From assembly GCF_001673315.1 (NCBI RefSeq), contig NZ_LZLQ01000096.1:62001-126000 (forward strand): a stretch of 64,000 bases of DNA, written 5' to 3'. Below, piece by piece: positions 37,761 to 54,073 of the stretch. The notes beneath the pieces were generated by a model. That model had not been told where the DNA came from, made no database searches, and saw only the letters and a list, made by a program, of their open reading frames with translations. Source of the stretch: Mycobacterium asiaticum (GTDB taxonomy: Bacteria; Actinomycetota; Actinomycetes; Mycobacteriales; Mycobacteriaceae). Positions within the stretch are counted from its first letter, which is position 1; every line of letters begins with the position of its first letter. The translations under genes and the position numbers were made by a program.

Positions 37761-39102
37761 CCGATTGATGCTCCCGGCTGACCTCCACCATGAAGTTGGC
37801 GAAGTACCCGGTGAGCTGCGGGTCCGACATCATCTGCCACTTCGGCGCCAGCAGCTTCATGTACCGCTCGACGTAGAGAAACTGTTTGCCGATCAACACC
37901 AGCTCGCGCGGCAGCTTCACGTCGTAGGCATCAGCCAGCGCCGACAGCTGCCGGCCGATGTCGGCATAGGACATGTCGCCCAGCGACTGCATGGTCAGCG
38001 GGGTGGCGAACTTCTCCAGATCCTTGGCGGCCTGCGCCTCGGGCTTCATGGTGCCGACCGCGCCCATCAACACGACGATCTTGCCCGCCGCGGCGTGATC
38101 CTTCTTCACCAGCAGCGCGTAGACGAGCTCGCGCAGCAGCCAGCGGGTCCGCGGATCGATGCGGCCCATGATGCCGAAGTCGAAGAACACGATGCGCCCT
38201 TCGGCGTCCACGTAGAGATTGCCGGCGTGCAGATCGCCGTGGAACAACCCGTGCCGCAGCCCGCCCTCGAACACGCTGAACAACAACGCCTTGACCAATT
38301 CGGTGCCGTCGAAGCCGGCCTTGCGGATGGCCACTACATCGTCGATGCGGATGCCGTGCACCCGTTCCATCGTCAGCACCCGCTCGCTGGTGAAGTTCCA
38401 GTGCACCTGCGGCACCCGGATGTTCTTGCCCAGCGGTGACGTGTGCAGGTGGGCGACCCAGGCGTCCATCGACTGCGCCTCGAGACGAAAGTCCAGCTCC
38501 TCGGCCAGGTTGTCGGAGAAATCGGCGACTACGTCCTGCGCCGACAGCCGGCGGCCGAGCTTGGCCAGCTCGACGGCTTGCGCGAAGCGCTGCAGGATCT
38601 GCAGGTCGGCAGCGACCCGGCGCCGGATTCCCGGGCGCTGGATCTTGACCACGACCTCCTCGCCGGTTTTCAGGGTCGCGTAGTGCACCTGGGCGATGGA
38701 CGCCGAAGCGAACGGCTTCTCGTCGAAGCTGGCGAACAGGTTCGCCGGCTCATCGCCGAGTTCCTCGACCAGCAACTTGTGCACTTCGTCGGTGTCGGCA
38801 GGCGGGACGCGGTCCAGCAGACCCCGGAATTCGCGCGACAGCGATTCACCGAACGCGCCGGGGCTGCTCGCGATGATCTGGCCGAACTTCACATACGTCG
38901 GTCCCAGGTCGGCGAACGTCTGGGGGATCTCCCTGATGATCTTCTGCTGCCAAGAAGAGGCGAAGCCTTTGCCCGGCAGCTTCGTCACCACCCGGGCGGC
39001 AGTGCGGGTGACCTGCCAACCGGTGACAGCTACCCGGGCCGCCTCGACCGGCAGCGGCACCCGGTCGAGCTTGGCCACATCGCGGTGTTTGGTGGAACTC
39101 AT
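37747..39102 (-). CDS. ABC1/AarF (UbiB-family) atypical kinase, Rv0647c-like
   Basis: 451 residues from an ATG. All UbiB-family signatures are present: KxGQ motif YVKFGQIIASSPGAFG, Ala-rich loop FASASIAQVHYA, VAIK-type lysine VVVKIQRPG, catalytic loop HGDLHAGNLYV and metal motif FFDFGIMG. Family members bind ATP and support quinone or lipid metabolism, though true protein kinase activity is doubtful. The C-terminus has moderately hydrophobic segments (FANFMVEVS). It overlaps lipG by 14 bases, indicating co-translation. It is about 35 residues shorter than the M. tuberculosis annotation as I recall. Confidence 0.92.
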
Positions 39103-39251
39103 TCGTGCAGTGTGCCAAATTCGGGGAGGCGATTCCCAATCTGAGCGCGATTGACGTGACCTCCCTCACGTGCGGAAATCGGGCCGCCACGACGTCAACC
39201 ACGGCGGGGATTCCCAGTTTGAGGGCTGCGATCTATTCGTACGCGGCCGTG

Positions 39252-39295
39252 GGGCCGGGCGCTTTTTCGGATTAGGGCCGGGCGCTTTTTCGGAT
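39252..39295. repeat. 23-bp direct repeat, two copies
   Basis: The 21-base unit GGGCCGGGCGCTTTTTCGGAT occurs at 39252-39272 and 39275-39295, separated by TA (period 23). It lies in the 219-bp interval between the ABC1-kinase start and the DinB-like stop, which holds no gene I can see. Confidence 0.9.
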
Positions 39296-39321
39296 ACGGG
39301 CGGAGTGATGGCCGGTGTGTT

Positions 39322-39867
39322 TCAGTCCTTGCTGGTGTGCAGGTGGTTATGCAGGTGGTTATGCAGGTAGAGGTCACGCAGGCACGCGATTTCGGCGCCG
39401 TGGTGGATCGCCTCCCGATTGATGTGCAGCACCAGTTCACTGAGGGCATAGTCGGCGTAGGGGCCTTCGGCCGGACCGCACGGACGGCTCAGGTCGGCGG
39501 CCGCCAAGGATCGCACCCCGCCGATCCAGGTCTCGTAGACGTTGTCGAGTTGTCGCAACGCGGTAGCGGCGTCAGTGGCATAGGGCCAACTCTGGTAGTC
39601 GGCGGGCGGCGCGCCGAAGTGGCTGTGGTTGCGCATGGCGAACACGCCGACGATGACGTGCGCCAGACGCCAGGCGATCGTCGTGAAGGGCACCGGCTCG
39701 GGCGGCGGGTAACTGAAGTCCACGGAACCGTCCGGATGCACTGTCCAACAGTTGGGCACCGGCTGCCAGAAGTATTCGTCGTCGGTCAGCCCGTCCAGGC
39801 GCGGTCGCAGCTGGCCGCGCCAGTGCACGTCGAGTTGGTCAGTCAACTGGGTCGTCAGATCGCTCAT
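39322..39867 (-). CDS. DinB-superfamily protein
   Basis: 181 residues from the ATG at 39867; the upstream open frame overlaps the ROK kinase start region and is not used. Four-helix-bundle features of the DinB/YfiT family are seen: LDGLTDDEYFWQPVPNCWTV near the N-terminus, FTTIAWRLAHVIVGVFAMRN with a metal-type His, and ALSELVLHINREAIHHGAEI at the end (three His for a metal site). Related enzymes use mycothiol or bacillithiol as cofactor. The protein ends in a His-rich tail, HNHLHNHLHTSKD, made by a 12-bp tandem duplication. M. tuberculosis has Rv0648 and fabD2 here instead. Confidence 0.85.
   Translation of the reverse strand: MSDLTTQLTDQLDVHWRGQLRPRLDGLTDDEYFWQPVPNCWTVHPDGSVDFSYPPPEPVPFTTIAWRLAHVIVGVFAMRNHSHFGAPPADYQSWPYATDAATALRQLDNVYETWIGGVRSLAAADLSRPCGPAEGPYADYALSELVLHINREAIHHGAEIACLRDLYLHNHLHNHLHTSKD
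39339..39368. repeat. 12-bp tandem duplication inside the DinB-like 3' end
   Basis: GCAGGTGGTTAT at 39339-39350 and 39351-39362 plus a partial GCAGGT. In the minus frame it encodes the repeated HNHL residues at the C-terminus. Confidence 0.88.
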
Positions 39868-40063
39868 GACGGCCACCCTGCCAGCAATGGCGGACAGTTT
39901 CGGGCCTGGATCTGCGGCACACTGTTCCCGTGTCCGCGACAACGAGCCGGGGCCTGCCGCGTCGAGCCCGACGGGGCTTTGCGTGGTCACCGCCGGTGCT
40001 GACGATGCGGAGAGGTCGGTGCCCCGACGGCCCGGTCCAGCCCGATAACACCCCCCAACACTG

Positions 40064-40987
40064 ATGCTTACTCTCTGTCTCGACATCGGCGGCACCAAGA
40101 TCGCGGTGGGTCTCGCCGATCCCGCCGCCCTCGCCGACCCCGCCCGCACTCTGGTCTATGACGTCACCGTTGCGACGCCGTCCGGCGTTGCGGCCGAACA
40201 GGTCTGGGACGTGGTGTCCGCGATGGTCGCCGATGCACTTCGCGCCGCGGGCGGCCGGGTCACCGCGGTGGGGATCGCCTGCGCCGGACCCGTCGACCTG
40301 GCCAGCGGCACCGTCAGTCCGGTCAACATCCCGGCTTGGCGCCGGTTCCCATTGCGCGACCGGATCGCCGAGGCGGTGCCCGGCGTGCCGGTACGGCTGG
40401 CCGGCGACGGTGTGTGCATGGCGGTCGGAGAGCATTGGATCGGTGCGGGCCGGGGCGCGGGTTTTCTGCTGGGCATGGTGGTTTCGACCGGCGTCGGGGG
40501 AGGCCTGGTGCTCGACGGCGCTCCGTACGACGGCCGCACCGGCAATGCGGGTCACGTCGGTCACGTCGTCATCGACCCGGATGGTTCGCGCTGCGCCTGT
40601 GGCGGGCGCGGCTGCGTCGAGACCATCGCGTCCGGTCCCTCGATGACCCGTTGGGCGCTTGCCAACGGCTGGACCGCGCCGCCCGGCGCCGGAGCGAAGG
40701 AACTCGCCGCGGCGGCGGCGAGTGGAGATGCGCTGGCGTTGCAGGCATTCGGGCGTGGCGCTCGAGCGCTGGCGGCGATGATCGCTTCGGTGGCTGCGGT
40801 GTGCGACCTGGATCTGGTGGTGATCGGCGGCGGGGTGGCGAGGGCCGGCGGACTGCTCTTCGACCCGCTTCGCGCGACGCTCGCCGATTACGCCCGGCTG
40901 GATTTCCTGGCCGGACTGCGTGTGGTGCCGGCCGAACTAGGCGGTGAGGCCGGTCTGATCGGCGCGGCGCGGCTTGCGGGTCTTTAG
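40064..40987 (+). CDS. ROK-family sugar kinase (Rv0650-like)
   Basis: 307 residues from an ATG. Signatures: phosphate-binding CLDIGGTKIAVGLADP, ROK glycine loop VVSTGVGGGLVLDG, substrate-binding GNAGHVGHVVIDPDG, and the zinc motif CACGGRGCVE that marks ROK kinases rather than repressors (no DNA-binding N-terminus). The sugar is probably glucose or N-acetylmannosamine-like but not defined by sequence. Same position as Rv0650 relative to rplJ. No clear Shine-Dalgarno precedes the start. Confidence 0.93.
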   Translation: MLTLCLDIGGTKIAVGLADPAALADPARTLVYDVTVATPSGVAAEQVWDVVSAMVADALRAAGGRVTAVGIACAGPVDLASGTVSPVNIPAWRRFPLRDRIAEAVPGVPVRLAGDGVCMAVGEHWIGAGRGAGFLLGMVVSTGVGGGLVLDGAPYDGRTGNAGHVGHVVIDPDGSRCACGGRGCVETIASGPSMTRWALANGWTAPPGAGAKELAAAAASGDALALQAFGRGARALAAMIASVAAVCDLDLVVIGGGVARAGGLLFDPLRATLADYARLDFLAGLRVVPAELGGEAGLIGAARLAGL

Positions 40988-41035
40988 CTCGAGTTGCTGA
41001 GGGGTTGCGGGGGCGCTTCTGTGGTGAACACGCGT

Positions 41036-41091
41036 CGAGTGTGCACCGTACGACGCGACACGCCGCAAGGACGTCGTTCAGTTCACACTCG
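41036..41091 (+). repeat. 56-nt palindromic dispersed element, copy B
   Basis: CGAGTGTG (41036-41043) and TTCACACTCG (41082-41091) flank the core ACGACGCGACACGC (41050-41063). It has the same length and is the inverted counterpart of copy A at 30744-30799. It lies between the ROK kinase and the rplJ promoter. Confidence 0.8.
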
Positions 41092-41120
41092 GCCGGGCAT
41101 TTCGCGCCGCCGGCGCCGTT

Positions 41121-41150
41121 TTGGCTGATCGAGTGACCCCAGGCTATTGT
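41121..41150 (+). promoter_or_regulatory. Probable sigma-A promoter of rplJ-rplL
   Basis: TTGGCT (41121-41126), 18-base spacer, TATTGT (41145-41150). The transcript would start near 41157 and carry the L10 leader. The -10 is identical to those proposed for rpoB and rpsL. Confidence 0.6.
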
Positions 41151-41156
41151 GGTGGC

Positions 41157-41300
41157 CGATCCACCGAAGACCGTCGGTCACCGAGCAATCGGTTGAAGGT
41201 CCGGGAGCACTCCCGGCGGCCCACGCAGGAGGACGAGGCATCGCCGCCGGCGCACGCGCCGGTATCTGTACGCCCCGGCCATTCTGCGCCGGGGCGTTCG
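41157..41300 (+). promoter_or_regulatory. Ribosomal protein L10 leader RNA with attenuator-like hairpin
   Basis: The leader has the recurring actinobacterial L10-leader elements: CCGAAGACCG, the stem CCGGGAG/CTCCCGG (41201-41216) and the GCAGGAGGACGAGGC segment near 41226-41239 that resembles the L10 site on 23S rRNA. A perfect 10-bp stem ACGCCCCGGC/GCCGGGGCGT (41270-41279 with 41288-41297) follows, with only a weak T-rich tail. L10(L12)4 binding is known to repress this operon in other bacteria. Confidence 0.78.
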
Positions 41301-41356
41301 TCGTTCTCGACCCCTTCGGTGGTAGAGACGCCAAGTCCATACATCAGGAGGTAGGC

Positions 41357-41971
41357 ATGGCCAGGGCTGACAAAGCCACCGCCGTTGCGGATATCGCGGA
41401 GCAGTTCAAGGCATCGACGGCGACGGTCATCACCGAGTACCGCGGTCTGTCGGTGGCCAACCTCGCCGAACTGCGCCGTTCGCTGGGGGAGTCGACCACC
41501 TACTCGGTCGCCAAGAACACCCTCATCAAGCGAGCGGCTTCCGAAGCCGGCATCGAGGGGCTCGACGAGTTGTTCGCCGGCCCGACGGCGATCGCGTTCG
41601 TCAACGGTGAACCGGTGGACGCCGCCAAGGCCCTCAAGACCTTCGCCAAGGAGCACAAGGCGCTGGTCATCAAGGGCGGCTACATGGACGGTCACGCGCT
41701 GACCGTTGCCGAGGTCGAGCGCATCGCCGACCTGGAATCTCGCGAGGTGCTGCTGGCCAAGTTGGCCGGGGCCATGAAGGGCAACCTCGCGAAGGCGGCC
41801 GGGCTGTTCAATGCACCCGCGTCGCAGGTGGCCCGCCTGTTGGCTGCCCTGCAGGAGAAGAAGGGCTCCGAAGCCCCCACGGACGCTCCCGTAGCTCCCG
41901 TAGCTCCCGAAGCTCCCGAGACTCCGGAAGCTCCGGTCGCCGCGGATGCAGAACCGGCACCGGCTGAATAA
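41357..41971 (+). CDS. rplJ: 50S ribosomal protein L10
   Basis: 204 residues from the ATG at 41357 after AGGAGG; the frame open from 41147 crosses the leader RNA and is not coding. Conserved: [40 protein letters not shown] and the C-terminal helix that holds L12 dimers ([12 protein letters not shown]). The protein is longer than the approximately 178-residue M. tuberculosis L10 I recall because of a Pro/Ala/Glu repeat tail ([17 protein letters not shown]). L10 anchors the stalk and represses its own operon. Confidence 0.97.
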   Translation: MARADKATAVADIAEQFKASTATVITEYRGLSVANLAELRRSLGESTTYSVAKNTLIKRAASEAGIEGLDELFAGPTAIAFVNGEPVDAAKALKTFAKEHKALVIKGGYMDGHALTVAEVERIADLESREVLLAKLAGAMKGNLAKAAGLFNAPASQVARLLAALQEKKGSEAPTDAPVAPVAPEAPETPEAPVAADAEPAPAE

Positions 41972-42021
41972 CTCAGAAAACCCAAGTAACAAGACCCAAG
42001 TAATAAGAGAGGACCCACCCC

Positions 42022-42414
42022 ATGGCAAAGATGTCCAGCGACGAGCTGCTCGACGCATTCAAGGAAATGACCCTGCTGGAGCTCTCGGACTTCGTGAAGA
42101 AGTTCGAGGAGACCTTCGAGGTCACCGCGGCCGCTCCGGTCGCCGTAGCCGCGGCCGGTCCTGCCGGCGGTGGCGCGCCCGCCGAGGCTGCCGAGGAGCA
42201 GTCCGAGTTCGACGTCATCCTCGAGGCCGCCGGTGAGAAGAAGATCGGCGTCATCAAGGTCGTCCGCGAGATCGTCTCCGGCCTGGGCCTCAAGGAGGCC
42301 AAGGACCTGGTCGACAGCGCGCCCAAGCCGCTGCTCGAGAAGGTCGCCAAGGAGGCCGCTGACGAGGCCAAGGCAAAGCTCGAGGCTGCCGGCGCCAGCG
42401 TCACCGTCAAGTAG
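42022..42414 (+). CDS. rplL: 50S ribosomal protein L7/L12
   Basis: 130 residues from an ATG after AGAGAGGA. N-terminal dimer domain ([20 protein letters not shown]), Ala/Gly/Pro hinge ([20 protein letters not shown]) and the factor-binding C-terminal domain ([36 protein letters not shown]) are all intact. Stalk protein that recruits translation GTPases. Followed within 11 bases by a strong terminator. Confidence 0.98.
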   Translation: MAKMSSDELLDAFKEMTLLELSDFVKKFEETFEVTAAAPVAVAAAGPAGGGAPAEAAEEQSEFDVILEAAGEKKIGVIKVVREIVSGLGLKEAKDLVDSAPKPLLEKVAKEAADEAKAKLEAAGASVTVK

Positions 42415-42424
42415 TCTCTGCCAA

Positions 42425-42475
42425 GCAGACGTAAAGGCCCCCGACACTGCCGTGTTCGGGGGCCTTTACGTCTGC
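42425..42475. terminator. Bidirectional terminator between rplL and the TetR gene
   Basis: Arms GCAGACGTAAAGGCCCCCGA and TCGGGGGCCTTTACGTCTGC are perfectly complementary over 20 bases, with a short apical stem. The TetR stop begins in the next base. It serves two convergent genes; the T-tract is short, as usual in mycobacteria. Confidence 0.88.
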
Positions 42476-43159
42476 TCAGCGTAACGCGGCAAGTTGCGAC
42501 GCCCTGCTGAGTTCGGGCGAATCGCCTAGAGCGACAAGAAGATTCGTCGTCATCGAGCCCAGCACGCGCAGTACCGCCGATTCGTCGTTGCCGTAGAACC
42601 CGGCCAGCTCGAGCATCACGAAGCCGTGGATCAACGCCCAGAATTGCGCCGCGGTGGCGACGACGGCGGAATCGTCGTCCGTTGGGCACACCGTGATGCG
42701 ACCCGCGTGCATCGATCGGTGCACCGCACGTACCACATGCGCGAAGCTCGGCTCGTGCTGTTCGATCTCGTCGAGTGTCAACGTAAGAACATTGCCGGCC
42801 GGCGCATTGATGCCGTGCGCGCTGGTGCTGCCGAACATCAATCGGTACATATGCGGCCGCTCAATGGCGAACCGCCGATAGGCGGTGCCGACGGCCATCA
42901 GATCGGCCACCGGGTCGTCGGTCGGGGGCACCGTCAGTGCGGCGTCGAACTGCCGCAAACCCTCCTGCGCGACCGAGGCGATCAGTTCGCGCATCCCGCC
43001 GAAGTGGGTGTAGACGGCCATCGTCGACGTCCCCGCCGCGCTTGCAACCTTGCGGGTTTGAAGGGCGTCCGGACCGTGCTCGTTGAGCAGTCCCACCGCA
43101 GCATGCAGCAGCTCGTCTCGCACGCTGCGTCGAGTCTGGGAAGCCGTCATCCTTGCCAT
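42476..43159 (-). CDS. TetR-family regulator (Rv0653c-like)
   Basis: 227 residues from the ATG at 43159 (MARMTASQTRRSVRDELLHA); a second ATG lies three codons later. The helix-turn-helix TRKVASAAGTSTMAVYTHFG matches TetR, followed by a ligand domain (TetR_C_13/WHG-like: YRRFAIERPHMYRLMFGST). It is divergent from the carotenoid oxygenase, whose promoter region holds a palindrome it probably binds. The inducing ligand is unknown; an apocarotenoid is a reasonable guess from context. Confidence 0.92.
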   Translation of the reverse strand: MARMTASQTRRSVRDELLHAAVGLLNEHGPDALQTRKVASAAGTSTMAVYTHFGGMRELIASVAQEGLRQFDAALTVPPTDDPVADLMAVGTAYRRFAIERPHMYRLMFGSTSAHGINAPAGNVLTLTLDEIEQHEPSFAHVVRAVHRSMHAGRITVCPTDDDSAVVATAAQFWALIHGFVMLELAGFYGNDESAVLRVLGSMTTNLLVALGDSPELSRASQLAALR

Positions 43160-43184
43160 CTTCTCACTGGCGGCGTAGCGTCTC

Positions 43185-43209
43185 AATAACGCTGAAATAA
43201 CAATGTTAT
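43185..43209. promoter_or_regulatory. Probable TetR operator between Rv0653c-like and Rv0654-like genes
   Basis: Palindrome ATAAC-AAT-GTTAT (43197-43209), with a further AATAAC at 43185-43190. It sits in the 61-bp intergenic space, 11 bases before the oxygenase ATG, so it can block both promoters. Confidence 0.6.
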
Positions 43210-43220
43210 AGGAGCTCGGG

Positions 43221-44750
43221 ATGACCACCATCCAACCCGTTGAAGTCAAGAATCCTTATTTGGACGGCTTCCTGGCGCCGGTGAGCGCCGAAGTGACCGC
43301 GACCGACCTGAAGGTCACCGGGCACATCCCCGAGCACCTCAATGGACGGTATCTACGCAACGGGCCGAATCCGGTCGCCGAGGTGGATCCCGCTATCTAC
43401 CACTGGTTCAGCGGCGACGCGATGGTGCACGGCGTGGCGCTCGAACGCGGACAGGCGACCTGGTACCGCAACCGTTGGGTCCGCACCCCTTCGGTGTGTG
43501 CCGCACTCGGTGAGTCGGCGCCCGCGGGCCTGGACCCCCGCGTGGGAATGCTCTCGGTCGGTCCCAACACCAATGCGTTGACCCACGCCGGGCGAACCTT
43601 GGCGCTCGTCGAGGGCGGTGGCGCCAACTACGAGCTCAACGAAGACCTAGGGACGGTCGGACCCTGCGACTTCGACGGCACCCTGTTCGGCGGATACACC
43701 GCCCACCCGCACCGCGATCCGGTGACCGGAGAGTTGCACGCCGTTTCCTACGCCTTCACGCGCGGAAGCACAGTGCAGTACTCGGTGATCGACGCCCACG
43801 GGCGCGCGCGGCGGACCGTAGACATCAAGGTGAGCGGGTCCCCGATGATGCACGACTTCTCGCTCACTGAGAAATATGTGGTGATCTACGACCTGCCGGT
43901 GACGTTCGACGCCATGCAGATCATGCCGGCGGCAATGCCACGCCCGTTGACCGCGGCTGCCCGGCTGGTAATGCAGTCGGTGTTGGGCCGCGTCCGCATT
44001 CCCGGCCCGATCACGGCGATGCTCAATCGCAACCGGCAGCCGGTGCATCGGATGCCCTACAAATGGGATCCCGGCTATCCGGCGCGCATCGGAGTGCTGC
44101 CCCGCGAGGGGGACGCTGACGACGTGCGCTGGTTCGACATCGAACCCTGCTACGTGTTTCACCCACTCAATGCCTATACCGAGCTGCGGGACGGCGTGGA
44201 GCTGCTGATTCTCGATGTGATGCGGTACTCACGCATGTTCGAGCGCGACCTGCGGGGTCCTGGCGAGAGCCGACCAACCCTCGATCGCTGGACGATAAAT
44301 CTGACCACGGGTGCGGTGAAGACCGAATGCCGCGACGACCGCTCGCAGGAGTTCCCCCGGATCAACGAGACGTTGACCGGGGCTCGGCACCGTTACGGCT
44401 ACACCCTCGGCTTCGACGGTGGTTACCTGTCGGCCGGGGAGTACGAGATGTCCACCACCGTGTACAAGCACGACTATCTGACCGGCTCGCGTGCCGTCGC
44501 GAACCTCGATCCAGACCTTTTGATCGGCGAGATGTCCTTTGTGCCCAATCCGGCTGTGCCCAACCCGACCTCTGACCCCGCCACGCAAGCCGAGGACGAC
44601 GGCATCCTGATGGGCCTGGGTACTCATCGCGGGCGGGACGAGGGCCAGTTGGTGCTGTTGGACGCCCAGACGCTGGAATCCGTCGCGACCGTCCATCTTC
44701 CGCAACGGGTACCGATGGGTTTTCACGGCAACTGGGCACCGACGGGGTAG
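43221..44750 (+). CDS. Carotenoid cleavage oxygenase (Rv0654-like)
   Basis: 509 residues from an ATG after ATAGGAG. The four iron-ligand histidines of the family are present: His162 (GYTAHPHRD), His211 (MMHDFSLTEKYVV), His314 (YVFHPLNAY) and His502 (MGFHGNW). The N-terminal HLNGRYLRNGPNPVAEVDP is the standard seven-bladed propeller entry. The M. tuberculosis homologue cleaves carotenoids and apocarotenals although that species makes none; a pigmented host species could supply the substrate. Controlled by the divergent TetR. Confidence 0.95.
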   Translation: MTTIQPVEVKNPYLDGFLAPVSAEVTATDLKVTGHIPEHLNGRYLRNGPNPVAEVDPAIYHWFSGDAMVHGVALERGQATWYRNRWVRTPSVCAALGESAPAGLDPRVGMLSVGPNTNALTHAGRTLALVEGGGANYELNEDLGTVGPCDFDGTLFGGYTAHPHRDPVTGELHAVSYAFTRGSTVQYSVIDAHGRARRTVDIKVSGSPMMHDFSLTEKYVVIYDLPVTFDAMQIMPAAMPRPLTAAARLVMQSVLGRVRIPGPITAMLNRNRQPVHRMPYKWDPGYPARIGVLPREGDADDVRWFDIEPCYVFHPLNAYTELRDGVELLILDVMRYSRMFERDLRGPGESRPTLDRWTINLTTGAVKTECRDDRSQEFPRINETLTGARHRYGYTLGFDGGYLSAGEYEMSTTVYKHDYLTGSRAVANLDPDLLIGEMSFVPNPAVPNPTSDPATQAEDDGILMGLGTHRGRDEGQLVLLDAQTLESVATVHLPQRVPMGFHGNWAPTG

Positions 44751-44870
44751 CTGCCGCGGCCCCGGGATTGTTATCTTCCCAACCCTGATGCGTGCCCCAG
44801 GCGTGCGCTACAGTGACTCAAGCCACAGACGGCCTGGTGGCGAGTTCGCGCGTCGACGGAAGGATTTCCC

Positions 44871-45875
44871 ATGGGCGTCAGCATCGAGGTCAACGAACTG
44901 ACCAAGTCCTTCGGATCCTCGAGGATCTGGGAAGACGTCACGCTCGAAGTCCCTTCGGGAGAGGTCAGCGTGTTGCTGGGCCCTTCCGGTACCGGTAAGT
45001 CCGTGTTCCTGAAGTCCCTGATCGGTCTGCTGCGGCCGGAACGGGGCTCGATCATCATCGACGGCACCGACATCATCGAGTGCTCGGCCAAGGAGCTCTA
45101 CGAGATCCGCACCCTGTTCGGCGTGCTGTTCCAGGATGGTGCGCTGTTCGGCTCGATGAACCTGTTCGACAACACCGCCTTCCCGCTGCGCGAGCACACC
45201 AAGAAGAAGGAAAGCGAAATCCGTGACATCGTCATGGAGAAGCTGGAGATGGTTGGTCTGGGCGGCGACGAAAAGAAGTTCCCGGGTGAGATCTCTGGTG
45301 GTATGCGCAAGCGTGCCGGCCTGGCCCGTGCTCTGGTGCTGGACCCGCAGATCATCCTCTGCGACGAGCCGGACTCCGGTCTGGACCCGGTCCGTACGGC
45401 CTACCTGAGCCAGCTGATCATGGATATCAACGCGCAGATCGACGCGACCATCCTGATCGTTACGCACAACATCAACATCGCCCGCACGGTGCCCGACAAC
45501 ATGGGCATGCTCTTCCGTAAGCACCTGGTCATGTTCGGTCCGCGCGAAGTGCTGCTGACCAGCGACGAGCCGGTGGTGCGCCAGTTCCTCAACGGTCGCC
45601 GCATCGGACCCATCGGTATGTCCGAGGAGAAGGACGAGGCCACCATGGCAGAAGAGCAGGCCATGGTCGACGCCGGTCAGCATGCCGGCGGTGTGGAGGA
45701 CATCGAGGGTGTGCCGCCGCAGATCCAGGCGACACCGGGTATGCCCGAGCGCAAGGCGGTGGCCCGCCGTCAGGCCCGCGTCCGTGCGATGTTGCACACA
45801 CTGCCAAAGAACGCGCAGGCCGCGATCCTCGACGACCTCGAGGGCACGCACAAGTATTCGTCGCACGACTACTGA
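44871..45875 (+). CDS. mkl: Mce-transport ATPase MceG (Mkl)
   Basis: 334 residues from an ATG after GGAAGGA. ABC ATPase motifs: Walker A GPSGTGKS (37-44), signature ISGGMRKRAGLARAL, Walker B ILCDEPDSGLDP, switch VTHNINIART. The C-terminal extension (KAVARRQARVRAMLHTLPKN) is the MceG-specific tail that stabilises the Mce1 and Mce4 importers of fatty acids and cholesterol. No permease lies beside it, as is normal, because it serves several mce operons. The last codons run into an 11-bp repeat. Confidence 0.95.
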   Translation: MGVSIEVNELTKSFGSSRIWEDVTLEVPSGEVSVLLGPSGTGKSVFLKSLIGLLRPERGSIIIDGTDIIECSAKELYEIRTLFGVLFQDGALFGSMNLFDNTAFPLREHTKKKESEIRDIVMEKLEMVGLGGDEKKFPGEISGGMRKRAGLARALVLDPQIILCDEPDSGLDPVRTAYLSQLIMDINAQIDATILIVTHNINIARTVPDNMGMLFRKHLVMFGPREVLLTSDEPVVRQFLNGRRIGPIGMSEEKDEATMAEEQAMVDAGQHAGGVEDIEGVPPQIQATPGMPERKAVARRQARVRAMLHTLPKNAQAAILDDLEGTHKYSSHDY

Positions 45876-45916
45876 TCCCCGGATGATCCCCGGATGATCC
45901 CCGGATGATCCCGGGG
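45874..45916. repeat. 11-bp tandem repeat overlapping the mkl stop
   Basis: GATCCCCGGAT at 45874-45884, 45885-45895 and 45896-45906, then a partial GATCCCGGGG. The first two bases of the first copy are the end of the mkl TGA. The unit is nearly palindromic (ATCC-CC-GGAT). Confidence 0.92.
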
Positions 45917-49908
<3,992 letters not shown>

Positions 49909-49951
49909 TCCCTTCGGTCCGCTAGCGAAACCAGTTTTAAGTAGTTACTAA

Positions 49952-53938
<3,987 letters not shown>

Positions 53939-53948
53939 GTAGCTCCAG

Positions 53949-54004
53949 CGAAAGCCCCCGCACGCTCCCTGAAGTCACCACTTCAGAGCGTGTCGGGGGC
54001 TTCG
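53949..54004. terminator. Terminator hairpin after rpoC, between convergent genes
   Basis: AAGCCCCCG and CGGGGGCTT close a long stem with inner arms ACGCTC/GAGCGT and CTGAAG/CTTCAG around the loop TCACCA. It starts 11 bases after the rpoC stop. There is no T-tract. Confidence 0.85.
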
Positions 54005-54022
54005 CGTCTGTCCACCGGCCTT

Positions 54023-54060
54023 GCTGGTGGCGATCGGCTTCGCTGGTGGCGATCGGCTTC
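54023..54060. repeat. 19-bp tandem duplication
   Basis: GCTGGTGGCGATCGGCTTC at 54023-54041 and again at 54042-54060, in the short space between the rpoC terminator and the end of the ceramidase gene. Confidence 0.9.
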
Positions 54061-54073
54061 GGCAACGAACGCC

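Noticed and set aside
41147..41356. N-terminal extension of rplJ
   Set aside because: It lies in the L10 leader RNA; the ATG at 41357 has AGGAGG and matches L10.
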